DNA from: Acorus gramineus
Lineage: Eukaryota; Streptophyta; Magnoliopsida; Acorales; Acoraceae
Assembly (NCBI GenBank): GCA_030737835.1
Contig: JAUJYN010000012.1
Coordinates: 6,119,943-6,183,942, forward strand
Reading direction: 5' to 3'
DNA length: 64,000 nucleotides
Below the pieces are notes generated by a model. That model worked only from the letters and a program-made list of their open reading frames with translations. It was not told the DNA's origin and ran no database searches. This document shows positions 33,955-46,126 of this stretch, piece after piece. Made by a program: the position numbers and the translations under genes. Within the stretch, counting starts at the first letter, position 1. The number at the start of each line of letters is the position of its first letter.

Positions 33955-36288
33955 TATCGGTATCGTTTTTTTTGGGTGGGGTCGCTCCGGTTGTCGAGAG
34001 CCTCCGAAAAAGGGATGGTTGTTTTTTGGGCGTGTATGGGGGTTTTTCTGGGATTCAGATTTGATTGTGCCTTGCGGACCTGGCTAGATCGTCTCTTGGA
34101 AAGGGGGAAAGGGGTGTGGTTCCTTGCTGAGGTGCCCGATAGCTCCTCAGGAGGATTCAGGGGTAGTTGTGATCGCCACTTGCTTTCTCAAAAATCATGA
34201 AAAGTTGGGTGTTGCTATTGATCGCCTTCGTGGGGGGATTGTGGATTCTCCGCACTGAGATACAGGCCTTCCTCACACAAAGGTGAAAAACAGGGAATCC
34301 TTTCCTGCTTTGGGAACTTGACAAAGGGAGGTTTAAAAGACAAAAGAGTGGATCAGGGTTGGCTAGTGAGTTTTAGCCGCCTAAAAGGGGACGGCTAGTT
34401 AGGTTTAGCCGCCTGGTGTCTGGTTCAATTTGGGTAGAACCTGGGTAGGAAAATGGGTTAGGGTTTGGCAAAGGTTAAGCTAGGTTTAACCTGGGTCTTG
34501 GAGAGGGTTTTTGGGAGAGTGGATTTGGTAGGAAATGGGTTTTCCTCTTCCAAAATAGGTTTCTTTCTCTTTCTCAAGGGTTTCAAGTAATAGGTGTGGA
34601 GGTTTGATGGTGATGATGGATGATATTGGGTTGGTTGAATGAGTGACTGATGAGTTGAAGAAGTGCTTGGACCTCCCTATTTATAGTAAAAATGGGGCAG
34701 GGGAGTGTCCACTGGACGATATATCAAATTGGATAATATGGTGGTTGATTTGACCTCCCACTAGATCTTTGTTTCTGACAATTGTCCAGGTGTGGGACGG
34801 CTAGTTGTAACTAGCCGCCCAGTGAGGGGCGGCTACTTTCACAATGCCACACCAATGATGACCTAGTTCAATCTCTGACAAGCGGTGGTTTGAGGCGATT
34901 ACTAAGGTTGAACCGTCAGAGAAGGGGCAGCAAAATAGTAGAAACCACCGCAATCATTAAGGTGGTGGCGTTTGGCGCGGCGGAATGTGGATTTTAAGTA
35001 CTGATTAATAAGTGCAGAAAAAAGTTATGCTGATAATCTTTAAGCAGTTCAGAAAAAAAAAAGTGTTTGGTTCAGCGAAAAATATTATGTAGTTATTTAG
35101 ATAAGTGTGTTTGGTTGACCACTTAACATATGTGCTTATTAAGAGAGTATTTCGGTCCATTTTATAAGTGTTGAATGTTATTTTGATGTTTGGTTAAATA
35201 ATTAAAAAAAGAACTTATTTATTCACATCCATAATAAAAACCTCTATCTTCCTCATGTCTGTTCCAGATTCACTAAAAACAACCAAATCAAAAGACCAAA
35301 TCATAAGGAATGTATCAAACAAGAAAAAGCAACCAAAGAACAGAATCACTAACACAAACCAGATCATTAATAAGAACTGATTCAACAAACCCATTCTCAA
35401 AACTAATTATAAAAAAAACTTTCCCAATTGTATATAAAAAAAAAATCAGAAACCCCATATACGCCCTGTGTATCAAACACAAAGACCCAAAAAATAAAAA
35501 AACAACAAAGATTCCACAAACATTATGGATTCTCCTCCGCGGCGGGTGGTCCCGGTGACAGCCGAGCGGGTCTCGTCAAGGAGGGTGCGGCGACATCAGA
35601 GGGGGGAGGCGGTGTCACTCGACGCCGGAGCAGAGGATGTCGTCGGCAAACACGCAAGACGGTCTAGGAGGTTCTCCGTGCACGAGGTTGGATGGAGTGG
35701 CTAGGGTTTCCACAGGTGTGAAATATGTTTCGCAGGAGAGAGAGAGAGAGAGAGAGAGAGAGTGTTAAGAGAAGGGTTTTATAGTGCTGGTAAATATTTG
35801 ATTTGAACAAGGGTAGAGATGACTTTTCGCATCATACACAAGGCGGAATGCTGAAAGATAAGTACCAATCGTATCACTTAAAAGTTTGGCGGTTTTGAGC
35901 CCCAAAACTCTGATTTTCAGTGCTTTTGAAAGGGGTTTACCAAACATGTGTTTACAAAAAAAACTCTTATTTTCATCAATAAGCTGCATAAGTACTGAAA
36001 GCCGGGTTGAGCCAAACAACCCCTAACATTAAATGATGTTTTATGTCCCATCTCTGGAAAGCTGTTGGGGAACGGCTAGTATAAACTAGCCGCCCAAGGA
36101 GGGGCGGATACTTTCAACTAGCCGCCCATCCTCTGGCCTCTTAATTTTTCTAAGTGTTGGGGGCCAGGGTTTCTCCTTCCGATTTCTTTTTCTAAAGGTG
36201 TTTTCTTTTAGATTCCAAATATCGACATTTCTAAATATTACTCGAAGTATTTTCATTTTTTTGGATGGTCAAAATTGAGGTATATACA
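33955..36288. mobile_element. Solo LTR A with nested MITE, perfect 5-bp target duplication
   Basis: It ends TATATACA and starts TATCGGTATCG, a decayed form of the TGTCGATA start seen in solo LTR B. The flanks are ATCAC on both sides (33950-33954 and 36289-36293). It shares long stretches with solo LTR B in order: the tttctc-aaa-gttgct-ttgatcgcct patch, agccgcc phrases, ctatttatagtaaaaatg, and tttatgtcccatctctgg. Removing the MITE leaves about 1.27 kb. No coding region. Confidence 0.8.
34961..36023. mobile_element. PIF/Harbinger-like element nested in solo LTR A
   Basis: A 1063-bp insert with TAA before (34958-34960) and after (36024-36026). The ends are GGTGGTGGCGTTTGGCGC and, reversed, GGGGTTGTTTGGCTC. 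Solo LTR B lacks it at the corresponding place (gatcaacattaaatg near 52540), giving an empty site. It holds a 59-codon open frame at 35525-35704 (plus), Arg-rich, starting MDSPPRRVVPV, of unknown meaning, and a (GA)n run at about 35738-35762. Confidence 0.75.
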
Positions 36289-36293
36289 ATCAC

Positions 36294-37480
36294 CAGCATA
36301 CTCATGTTAGTTGGCATCCTATTCCACATCATTCTATTTTGATCGATCAACGCACCCACGTGATTCGCTCACTGGTCCAAAAATTGCCATGCGCTGACCA
36401 ATCACGTCTCCTCCGCTTCAACCCCCCCCCCCCCCCATGCAGGCAGTGAAGACTTGATTTTTTTGTTTTTGTTTCTTGTTTTTTTTTTTTTTTTAACGGG
36501 ACATTATACTATTTATACTTTTGTTTCAATAGATTATTTGTAGAGATGATATAGATAGATCCCACTAAGGGTTGGAAAACTTAAAAATAAGCAAAGGATC
36601 CATTCCAAATACAAATAATACTTACCATGGTTTTTTTTCTCCTTTTTAAAGTAATATTTGGTTAGAGAGAATCAAGAAATATAAGGACTGACTTTTTTCT
36701 GCTAAAACGTGATTTGTTTTTTTAAAAAAAAAGATAGAAACATCTCCGAATCTATATTATAGTTTTATTATAAAAAAAATAATACATTGGCTTGAATTTT
36801 TTTCTTGGGTGTCTCTTCCAATTTTTTTTTTATATAAAAAAATCAAGTTTTTTTAGAAGAAACAAAAAAAAAATTAAAGTTAGGCCTTATCTTTCTTATT
36901 TAGATTATCACTAACCAAATACTACTTTGAAAATGAGAAAAAGATTATGATGATTGTTATTTGTATTTGAGAATTAATCATCTTATTATTTTTTATGATT
37001 GTTTACCATATTATAACATTTTATTAATTTTTTCAACACCTAGTAGGATCTATCTTATCTCCACAATTTCCTATAGAAAAAATAAAAAATAATAATCAAG
37101 AGGGGGGGGGGGGGGGGGACGTCTCCCCCACAGGGAGATGTGATTAGGGGGAGACATGCCCCTGTGCAAGAGGGGTGGGGGTGAAGTGGCCCAAGGTCAG
37201 TTCTGCAATTAAAATGGCATTGGAAACAAAACTGAAATTGATTTTTTTTTTTTTCAAGAGATTATTTTTTAAAATTATTCTAAATTTAAATTACATGCGT
37301 TGACTTAACCTCTGAACTATTATAAGTTAGTCTTTTTCACTTACCTTTTTTTTTTGGCTTACTAACAAATAGCAAACGGAAAATCTAAAACGCCCATTAA
37401 TCAAACGATTAAAGGAATATACAGGGAGAAATAACATTATATATATGCCAGATGATTCACATGAACGCTGTGACCATAGC
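36294..37480. other. Low-complexity AT-rich spacer
   Basis: It has C and G homopolymers (about 36421-36437 and 37104-37119) and many A/T runs. No gene recognised. From about 37425 it matches the 5' flank of the second ncRNA copy. Confidence 0.4.
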
Positions 37481-37517
37481 CAACGTAGAATCATTGTGCG
37501 TTAAACAGGATTCTTTA

Positions 37518-37560
37518 GTCCCATATCTCTAAAAGACTAAAATGTTCACTTCTTTATAAA
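37518..37560 (+). promoter_or_regulatory. snRNA-type Pol III promoter (USE plus TATA) of ncRNA copy 1
   Basis: GTCCCATATCT (37518-37528) matches the plant Upstream Sequence Element RTCCCACATCG at 9 of 11 positions. TTTATAAA (37553-37560) follows after 24 bp, the short spacing that directs Pol III rather than Pol II in plant snRNA genes (established knowledge). Confidence 0.65.
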
Positions 37561-37582
37561 GATCTCTGGACGCTACTTCTTT

Positions 37583-37740
37583 GGATCGGTTCGCCCTCTC
37601 CAAGTTGGGAGTTATGTCACGTTTTTCCGGCTAAAGCTGGGGTCACTTGGCATTTAGAGTGGAGGGAAATGCGTGAGGCTGGTTTCACAGAGCAGCGAGA
37701 ACCTCCCTCTCTTGACGGTGGAAGGATAACGGGCTGTCCA
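37583..37740 (+). ncRNA. Pol III-type structured RNA, copy 1, unassigned
   Basis: The predicted RNA is 158 nt. It starts at GGATCGG, 23 nt after the TATA box, and ends at GGGCTGTCCA before a T6 run. The 5' GGATCGGTT-GCCC and the 3' GGGCTGTCC can pair to close the molecule, and local hairpins such as CCGGCTAAAGCTGG are visible inside. Copy 2 at 51260-51417 has the same length, about a dozen substitutions and no gaps. I do not recognise the family. RNAs known to use this promoter type in plants are U6, U6atac, U3, MRP and telomerase RNA. The sequence does not look like U6 or U3, and no CTAAACCC template is present, which argues against telomerase RNA. Confidence 0.6.
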
Positions 37741-37749
37741 TTTTTTCTT

Positions 37750-39155
37750 TTTTTAGTATGCATGAAAACTTTTTTTTTTTGTTGTGCGGAATATGATCAT
37801 TTAATCTTGAAAACATTTTTTTTTTTTAATGTTCAATATGATCTCTATGAATTTTATTTTACAATTATTTTCAGAATTTGATTTTTAAAAACAAATTATA
37901 TTACATATTTCACATAATAATGAATTACATACTCTATATAAATAAAATTTTAGTATGAATACCTTTCTCACAAAAACAAAAAAAAATAAATTACGAAGGG
38001 TACATAATACATACCTCAATTATAGGGATTTAAATCTAACACATGTTTCACATCACCAAATCACATAAAAGTGTATATTTTTAATAAAATTTCAGATTTG
38101 TTTAGATGTGGTATATGGAGAAAACCACACCACCATTGTAGGGATTTATAACTATCACATATCTTTCACATCTCTAAATTCAAACAGATTCACCCAAAAA
38201 GAAAAATAACATCCAAATACAAAAATGACATTCATCATCACCCGATCGAAATATATATAAATGTGAAATTTAAATCAAAACATTTTTTATTCATATTATT
38301 AAAGGCATGAATTCTAATCTTATGGCTAATATATATCTTTGTTGACATTTTTTATAAGTAGCTTGGTTGTTATAGTTATTAGAAAAAATAGGATTTTTTT
38401 TTGTGTGGATCATTAACATATGTTAAATAACAAATGATCAAGATTATATAAGATATAACATTAAATAAACTCTTCATCCACACGCCACAAAAAATAGTCA
38501 ACTGTTTACATGAATATAGGATTTGAGTTTTCAAATACATGCATGATCGTAGTGGATTTCTTCAGGGAAAGTCACACGTGTATAAATGGTTCTTCCACTT
38601 AATTCACCATCAATAATTGCTAATATTAGTTTTTCAAATAATTAAAAGTAAATTTTTAACAATGTTACATTGTTTGGCAATTACAAATACACGGGTAGAC
38701 AATTACATTTTTTTTTGTTATTATCTGGTGGGTAGTTACACATTGTGATCCAATTGCATATGTACTTTACTTTTTAGTTTACAAAAAAAAATGCATATTT
38801 AATTTTTATATTTTACTTATATACAAGTATCCCATTGTATAATGTAATCGTGTCAGAGCCGTTTTTTTTAACACTTCTTGTGGTTGCATTAGAGAGAGAG
38901 AGAGCATTGGTTACCTGAATGTCAAGTGAAGGAGAGAGGCCGTGGAGTGTCAATCTTTGTTTGACTAGGGAACAATGTTCTAAAAATCGACAAAAAAGGG
39001 CGACCAATCCCTGACTTAATTGGAAGCAGCCCCTGTCCGCATCGCTCAGGTCCTAAGCGGCCTACCTAGGCGGCCTGACTTAATTGACCGCCTAGGCGAG
39101 CTTTTGCGGCCCACATTGTTAATCAAAATCCAACCCATCCGCTAATAAAAAAAAA
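37750..39155. other. AT-rich spacer
   Basis: No gene recognised. A patch near 39040-39110 (gcggcctacctaggcggcctg ... gaccgcctaggcg) is GC-richer and self-complementary and may be a transposon fragment. A short GA run lies at 38892-38903. Confidence 0.35.
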
Positions 39156-41208
39156 GGGAAATTTGCATGTATACCCTATTAAATATGGTATTTTGCGTTA
39201 TACCCCTATTAAAAAGCTAATTGCATCTATACCCCTGAAAAAATCTTTCGTGTTGCAACTGTGCCCCTGAAGTTAAGTTCCGTCAGATGAGAGTGGAATA
39301 TACCGGGAATATTCCATTAACGGCGTTAAATGCAAAATGAATTGACCAAACTACCCTTTGGACCGTAGGGGCTTGAAAAATTGCATTTATACCCCTATGT
39401 CTGTCTGAAATTTTATCTATGCCCCTGTGTTTGCCTGATGCTTATAAAACCCATTTTCTTCAACCTCCAAGCATGCTAAAACCCTTTTTTTCTCATCTTC
39501 TTCAATGATTGATTGAAAACCTTATAATTATTCAAAAGACTAAGATAGATAGTGTTTATTTGGGTTTCACTGACAGATTTTATTTTTCATAATAGAAAAT
39601 CTATCAACAAACACTATTTCAATCATATAACCATATCAGAAAATAATCACAAAATTCATTTTGAAATAAAAAAGCAATGACTAATTGCCCTTAAAAAATT
39701 ATGAAGTGATAACTCCAGTTCCTTTCATTCTTTTTGAAACCAGAAGATAGATATTTCATTCTAAAGTGAAAAACAAAATAAAAAATTACTAAAATATTTT
39801 TTTTTTATGGTTGTTCATTTAAATTAAAAATTATTAAAAAAATAACGTAATACAAAACTTTAACTATTAGGATTTCTATTTATTTATTTGATCTTCTGTA
39901 TAAATGACACAATAGTATTAAATATGAATTAAATGAAATAATCAAAATTACATGTTACAAAAAAAAAAACATAACGTGTTTAAAGACTTTTAATATCAAA
40001 TTATATCTTCAATTGTATGTGAACATCATGTCAAGAGTGAGTTTTGCAACCTCCAGACCTATTGAAACTCTTTTTTCACCTTCTTTAACATAAAAACAAA
40101 ATATACCAGGATCTAGCTAAATTCTTCATGTTGAAAACCTTACAATTATTCAAAAGACTAAGATAAATATTGTTTATTTGGGTTTCATTGATAGATATTA
40201 TTTTCCATAATAGAAAATATCAACAAATACTATTTTAATCATATAACCATTCTAGAAAGTAAGGCATAATCATCCTGACTATCACAGTGAAAAAAATATA
40301 AAAATATTGATTGGCAAAATTTTCATGTCAGATGATCCTCAATATATAGAATAAGCATCAATTAGCATAATACACCACATAGAGACAAAAAAACACCGAT
40401 TGATTGTAGGATGAACAAAAGTAAAAAATCACAAATTTTATTTCAATGTTGAGATTTCACGAACAAAAATCAAAAGACAATAGAATCTCTATTAGCATAA
40501 TGAGAACCATATGGTACTCAACAATGATCCACTCCAAGCATAGAAGAACCAAGTAGAAATTTGATACTTTTTAGATAAACTGTTTAAACAATTGTCTTGA
40601 TTTTAAAGTTGATATTACAAATATTTCAAGAAAAAAAATGGATCTATGTATATTTGTCTATTCAGCTACTTATTTTTGTTGTTTAATAAACAAGATCACA
40701 ATGATATGTGAAATGTATAAGCATTGAAAAATACAAGACATATGTTCTCTTATATGTTCTTATATGTTTCTTTTCCTGAGCCTTTATCAATCTTTCAAAA
40801 CCCTCCATACCTAAAAATTAGATCAACATGAGTGTCCTATTCTAACTGCAATACAAAACAACATAAATTATATGTTCAGCCTTGGTAACGGAGATGGACG
40901 GAGGGGCATAGTTGTAACACGAAAGAAGTTTCCAGGGGTATAGAGGCAATTAGCTTTTCAATGGAGGCATAACGCAAAATACCATATTTAACAGGGGTAT
41001 AAATGCAAAATTCCATGGGTAAAAGAGACATTTCGTGGGGTAGAGTTAGGTTCGTAACCATGGTTGGTTCAGCCTTGGTAACGGAGACAGACGGAGGGGC
41101 ATAGTTGCAACACGAAAGAGTTTTTTAGGGGTATAGATACAATTAGCTTTTTAAGATGGGTATAACGCAAAATACCATATTTAACAGGGGTATAAATAAA
41201 AAATTCCC
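39156..41208. mobile_element. MULE-3: non-autonomous element with inverted ends and AT-rich 9-10-bp target duplication
   Basis: The left end GGGAAATTTGCATGTATACCC and the reversed right end GGGAATTTTTTATTTATACCCC share about 150 bp, including TTAAATATGGTATTTTGCGTTATACCC-type sequence. The flanks are TAAAAAAAAA and TAAAAAAAA. The right terminal sequence is present twice in tandem (about 40880-41060 and 41063-41208). The interior has a direct duplication of about 125 bp (39523-39650 and 40130-40255). No transposase. Confidence 0.65.
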
Positions 41209-41219
41209 TAAAAAAAACA

Positions 41220-41420
41220 TATCACATAAGCCCTAAATAATCCCGACCTCTCTCACCCCAAACTTCCTTGGAAGGCCCATTCTCGCCGAACAAAGGTGTC
41301 GAAGAAGAAGGGGTTTGACAGCTGCAAGAAGGTCGGGCCATCGTCAACGCCCTCCGCTCCAGTGGCGTGCCCCTCATCATCGACTCCGCCAACCTCTCGT
41401 AAGGGTTTTATTTTTGGTTT
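41220..41420 (+). pseudogene. Possible captured exon fragment, unidentified
   Basis: A GC-rich island in AT-rich DNA. One plus-strand frame (about 41325-41401) reads GRAIVNALRSSGVPLIIDSA followed by NLS and then a GTAAGG donor-like site, which looks like the end of a coding exon. It is open upstream for only a short way. I do not recognise the protein. Confidence 0.3.
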
Positions 41421-41791
41421 GTTTGGTAGAACTCTCGTGAGGGTTTTTGTTTTAGTGATTGGGAAAGAGAGTGGGACTATCGTTTGATTGAGATCATAGG
41501 GTCAATAAAGTTTGACATGGCCTCTTTTTTTTTTTTTTATGACGTGTTAACTTTTACAAATGTGGTATTTAAAAACACCCACAGGGGTTTCTAATTAAAT
41601 ATTTTTTTGACAAGGAGTCCATTACAAACTGTTTGTTGACAGACTTATTTGTTATTGGGTACTCTCCAGCCTGTTTAGTCTCTACTCCATGTTTATCTTC
41701 CTTATATGTGGGAGAGTTGCATTGTTTTGGATTTTTTCTTATATATATTTTTCTTATTTTACTATATTTAGTTTACTTAGATATATACACC
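41421..41791. other. AT-rich spacer before the long inverted-repeat element
   Basis: No feature recognised apart from a T-run at 41525-41540. Confidence 0.35.
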
Positions 41792-43488
41792 GGGGATTGA
41801 TTACCTGCGGTCGTGCGGTCCATCGGGTCCATCGTGCGCCCTCTGTTTCGACCGTGCGATCGCTGACCTCGCGATCGCACGGTCCGTGTTATTTTTTTTT
41901 AAAAAAAACAACTCGTCTCTCTCTCTCTCTCTCGATCGAACATCTCTCTCTGTCTCTCTCGATCTCCCTCTCTGTCTCTCTCTCGAACATCTCTCTCTCG
42001 ATCTCTCCCTCTCTCTCTCTCTCGAACATCTCTCTCTCGATCTCCCTCTCTCTCTCTCGATCGAACATCTCTCTCTCGATCTCCTTCTCTCTCTCTCTCG
42101 ATCGAACATCTCTCTCTCTCTCGATCTCCCTCTCTCTCTCTCTTGATCCCCCTCTCAGCGACTCCGACCCCCGACGATTGCGACCCCCGGGCGACTGCGA
42201 GCCGCTCCACAACGATCTGCGATCCCCGACGACTTCGACCCCCTCCACGTCGATCTGCGGACCCCTAACGTCCCCTCCTCACGCCCCCCCCCCTCCGGCA
42301 CTCCTCCTCCTCCTCCTCACGCAGCTCCACCAGACACCAAATACCTTCTCAAGCGGCACCCCGTCCCGACCCAATCTTCGTCACCGTCGCCGTCCTTGCA
42401 CAGTCATCATCACTGTCACCGTCCCCCAAGACATCTGTGTAAGTATTGGGCTTAACTAATTATTTAGGGTTTTTGGTTTTGATTTGTTCTGTTGTTTGAT
42501 TAATTAGGGTTTTCTTCTTGTTTTTTTTTTTTTTTTTGACATTCAAGAGGAACCCAAATCTTGTTGTGATGTGATCATCTTTGAAATCTGAAAAAAGGGA
42601 TTCTGTATGTTTTATGTTTTAATTTTTAAAGGAGTTTGTAAGATCACCAGTTTTGTTTTTTTATGTTTACTTGATGTAGTGAATCAATTCCTTCTCTAAT
42701 CTATGGAGTTCAATAGTGAATAGGAGGTAGTTTTCCATTTGGAGTCCAAAAGTGAATTGAACTTCTGATTTACCTCCTTTGAAGCAGGATTAGCTTGATT
42801 GGGTTTTAGCAGTTCTATATGTGGAGTGTTTTTCCTTGGAGATAATAATTAGAAAAAAATATGGAACAGTCTTCCAGGTTAAAAGATTTCTTGTGGGTTT
42901 GGTGCATTCTTCTGCTTATCATGTGATAGAACATTTTGATGTATGAAATATCATTGTAAGTACATATAGTATTGTAGTGTTGATGGGCTTAAATATCTTT
43001 GTTTCTTTGATGTTAGAAAGGGATAATTATCTTAATCCAAATTAAACCCAGTAGCAATAATAAAGAATTTCATTTATGTATTTTTCCTTTAATTTATGTG
43101 ATATGACTTCCGAATTGGTTCTTGTACTATATTTCCCCAAGATTGTGACAATAAAATAGTTTCATTTTGAATTTTTTTAAAGTTTTTGTATATCGTGCTT
43201 ATTCTTGATAAGACCGTGGGACAATTCTTTCAAAAGATTGGTTTTGTTTCGCGTTTCTAGGAAAATTGTGGGTTCATATTCTATCATAATCGAGTCATAT
43301 TCTATCATAATTGGTTTTGTTATGGTCTAAACAGTCATTAATGAAATAGTAAAACAACCTGATAATTCATTACCAACATTGAAAATGTTGCTTTATATCG
43401 GTGATGAATGAGGTTGATCATGTGGATGTGATATGTTTTGATATGGCTCAGTGTCGGTACCTTAAATATGCCCTCGTCACTCCTGGTC
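41792..43488 (+). repeat. Left inverted arm, with TC tract and 5'-UTR-like exon
   Basis: In order: the GC-rich terminus, a 220-bp ctct/cgatcgaacat tract (41921-42145), a C-rich segment (42146-42438) like a plant 5' untranslated exon, and a donor GTAAGT at 42439. T-rich intron-like sequence then continues to 43488. It pairs with the right arm throughout. Confidence 0.75.
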
Positions 43489-43910
43489 ACCAATAAATTC
43501 ATGTGAAGGTTGAATGCTTTAACACATGCTTTATTCAATGATGTATTGGCATTGGATTCTTATAAAGGAATGTTTTTCCACCTCCTAATATTGTTGCTGA
43601 AAATTCCTTTTCATTGTGAATTAGGCTGTATTGAATATGTGCCCATGTTGGTCACATAGAATGTGTATCAACTATCAAAGTTGAATGCTTATTCTCACTT
43701 TGATAATTTATCAAAGGAGTGCTGGTGTTGGGATTTTTATTAAGGGTAAACCTCACATTCTATTGTTATTGTTGGAAATCTTTTGCTATTAGTTGTTCTC
43801 ATTCTTAACTCCTTTCCTGTAGGTGGATGTCAAAAGAAGCATAGAAGATGGAGAGAAGCGCGTGATTGATCTTTGCTTGTAGTCTAAAAAGTGTTCTTTT
43901 TTGGTGGAAG

Positions 43911-44149
43911 GTGCAACATGGTGTGTGTGCAGGTCAGATGTGAGTGACTCTATACTCCAAAAAACAATAGACTATGCATGTGAAGCTGAAGCAGACTGCA
44001 CTCCAATTCTTTCAAGTGGAGCATGTTATCAACCAAACACAGTGAGGTCTCACTGCTCTTATGCTGCCAACAGCTATTTCCAGAGGAAAGGCCAGGTTCA
44101 GGGTCATGTGACTTCTCTGGCACTGCCACTATATCCACAACTGATCCAA
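43911..44149 (+). pseudogene. Captured X8 (CBM43) domain exon, frameshifted
   Basis: The open frame reads ATWCVCRSDVSDSILQKTID, then YACEAEADCTPI, SGACYQPNTVRSHCSYAANS and YFQRKGQ. These are the conserved Trp and Cys signature of the X8/CBM43 callose-binding domain of plasmodesmata callose-binding proteins and related GPI-anchored proteins. After QVQG the frame is lost, and the next frame reads SCDFSGTATISTTDPS, the expected continuation, so one base is missing near 44102. An AG acceptor (43909-43910) and a GTAAGG donor (44150) flank it, so the piece was captured as genomic exon with its splice sites. Signal peptide and downstream exons were not found. Confidence 0.8.
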
Positions 44150-45253
44150 GTAAGGAAAATAAGAATCCATGAATGTCATCTAAGGTTTCTTCTTTTGCTC
44201 TTTTGAAAAATCTGGTTTTTATTCTATTTTATGGTTTGGATTTGCAAGTTATTCTGGATGTTCTTATCCAGAAAGTTCTAGGTATTGACTCCCATCTTTT
44301 CTATATGCTTTTTAGGTAGCGTTTGATAATCACTTGAAAGTGTGCATTTGTTAGGTTCCTGAAAAGCTGTTATATGTTCTTTCGTGGTTTTGGGTATAAA
44401 GTTTGCATGATTTACTTAATCTCAGGTACAGATTCTGAATTGTACATTCCATAAGGATCTGATCAAAATTTATGACCAAACAGACTTTGTAGATTCATGC
44501 AGGATCTACTTGGATCTGACTCAAATCAAACCATTGAAGGTCCTATGAATGTCCACAACCACATCAGTATATGCATAACATCATTTCAATACATATTTTT
44601 TTGAAAGAATTGTTTAACAGCTTGTAGAAGATAATTTTGAAATATGAAAACAGGGTTCTTGGCAGAGGTCCCTCTCCTAAATGATCAGATCAAGATTGAA
44701 CCTAAAGATAAGAGTTGGTGTTTTTGTACATAGCATGCCACAAACCAGAACTACAGAAAATCATGTGAGAAGAGCATACAAACTTTTCAAGCATTGAATG
44801 AGAAGGAAAACAAGACACATGCCCACAGAGAAAATGATAACTCCTCGGACACATAGACAATTAGGTAAAAGAATCACAAAAACTCTGCATGATTACATGA
44901 ATACTTGACTGACTAACAAAATATATGTCGCGTATTACGAGAAGGAAAGGTCGCATACCACTTGTATCCTCCAACCTCAAATGCATTGCTCCGAAGCTCC
45001 CTTTTAGTTATAGTTGAAAAATTCTCAATCTTTCATGTAAATTTTCCATAGAGATCAGCGGGCTTTGGACCTGCAAAAAGAGATGGATCAATATGTGAAA
45101 ATGTTGATCATATCTTCACCTACTAGAAGCACTGAAGCAGGTGAACAATTGTTGTTAGTTAAAGAGCAGTACATAAAATCTAGTTTTTCATTTTTTGCAT
45201 CTCAAGCACAAAACTCAATTTTAGTATCCCAGCATAAAATCTAGAGAGTTTGA

Positions 45254-45575
45254 GCACCCATTTGGTTCAAGAAAAGAAAAAACAAAGAACAGGAATAGCC
45301 ATTTTGCTAAGGAATTGTTTTTCCAATTTGTTTTGTTATTTCTATGGATAAAAAACAGGATAAGAAGGACGACTGAATGGATAAAAAGTCACACATAGTT
45401 ATTCAAGCTTTCACCTAGAAGACATTTTTAGTTTACCCAAGTAGAACAGTGATTGAGATGAACCAATTCAAGGTTTTTTGTTTTTTTGCAGCTCAATGTA
45501 ATAAATATAAGATTTCATCTAATTCCTATTCTTATTCACCCAGTAATTGGGTTTTACCCTCAAACCATATGGGAC
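45254..45575. mobile_element. Possible MITE inside the 6-kb element
   Basis: The ends GCACCCATTTGGTT and, reversed, GGTCCCATATGGTTT are similar. The flanking 3-mers TGA and TTA differ by one base. Tentative. Confidence 0.35.
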
Positions 45576-46126
45576 CTTAGGGATTTAACACTGTACTATA
45601 CTCACACTGCTTGATACGACAAGAAGAGACTAAATATAAAAAAGCCCACGCTAATTTTTCAAGTGATCAGAAGCCATTAATTAGTACTACTGACTTCTAT
45701 ACCAAATGCACCTGGCATCAGTCCAAGCAGCAACTTAAATATGAAATACATTTCTCACATATTCCTATATAAAACTTGGAAGTCTTATAGTAGTCCTAGC
45801 TATTGGTTGCATTTACCAGCTACACTATTCAGTATGGCTAGCTTTCCTCTTCAAAACTATAATATAGAATCCTTGTATCCCTTCTCTAGCATTATCCCAC
45901 ACTCAACACTCACTTAATGATAAACCATTCTCTTCAACACTCACTTAATTATTGCCCTACCTTCACCTTATGAAATGCTTCAAAGTTTTGAAAATCAGTA
46001 AGTTCAGGTGCTTACAGATGCAAGTTCACACTTGAAGAAAATCATAACATGATTACCACGTTTAAAAGAGATCCTCGATTCGTATTACTACAGTCTAGAG
46101 AGAGAAAAAAAAAGTCTGTTTTAGTT

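Noticed and set aside
41689-42459. Ser/Leu-rich open frames across the TC tract, and Arg/Glu-rich frames on the other strand
   Set aside because: They translate a microsatellite and its C-rich neighbour in the inverted arm. The mirror frames at 47162-47882 have the same cause.
43338-43538. Open frame at the inner end of the left arm
   Set aside because: It crosses the arm boundary, has no domain, and has no counterpart conserved in the right arm beyond the shared DNA.
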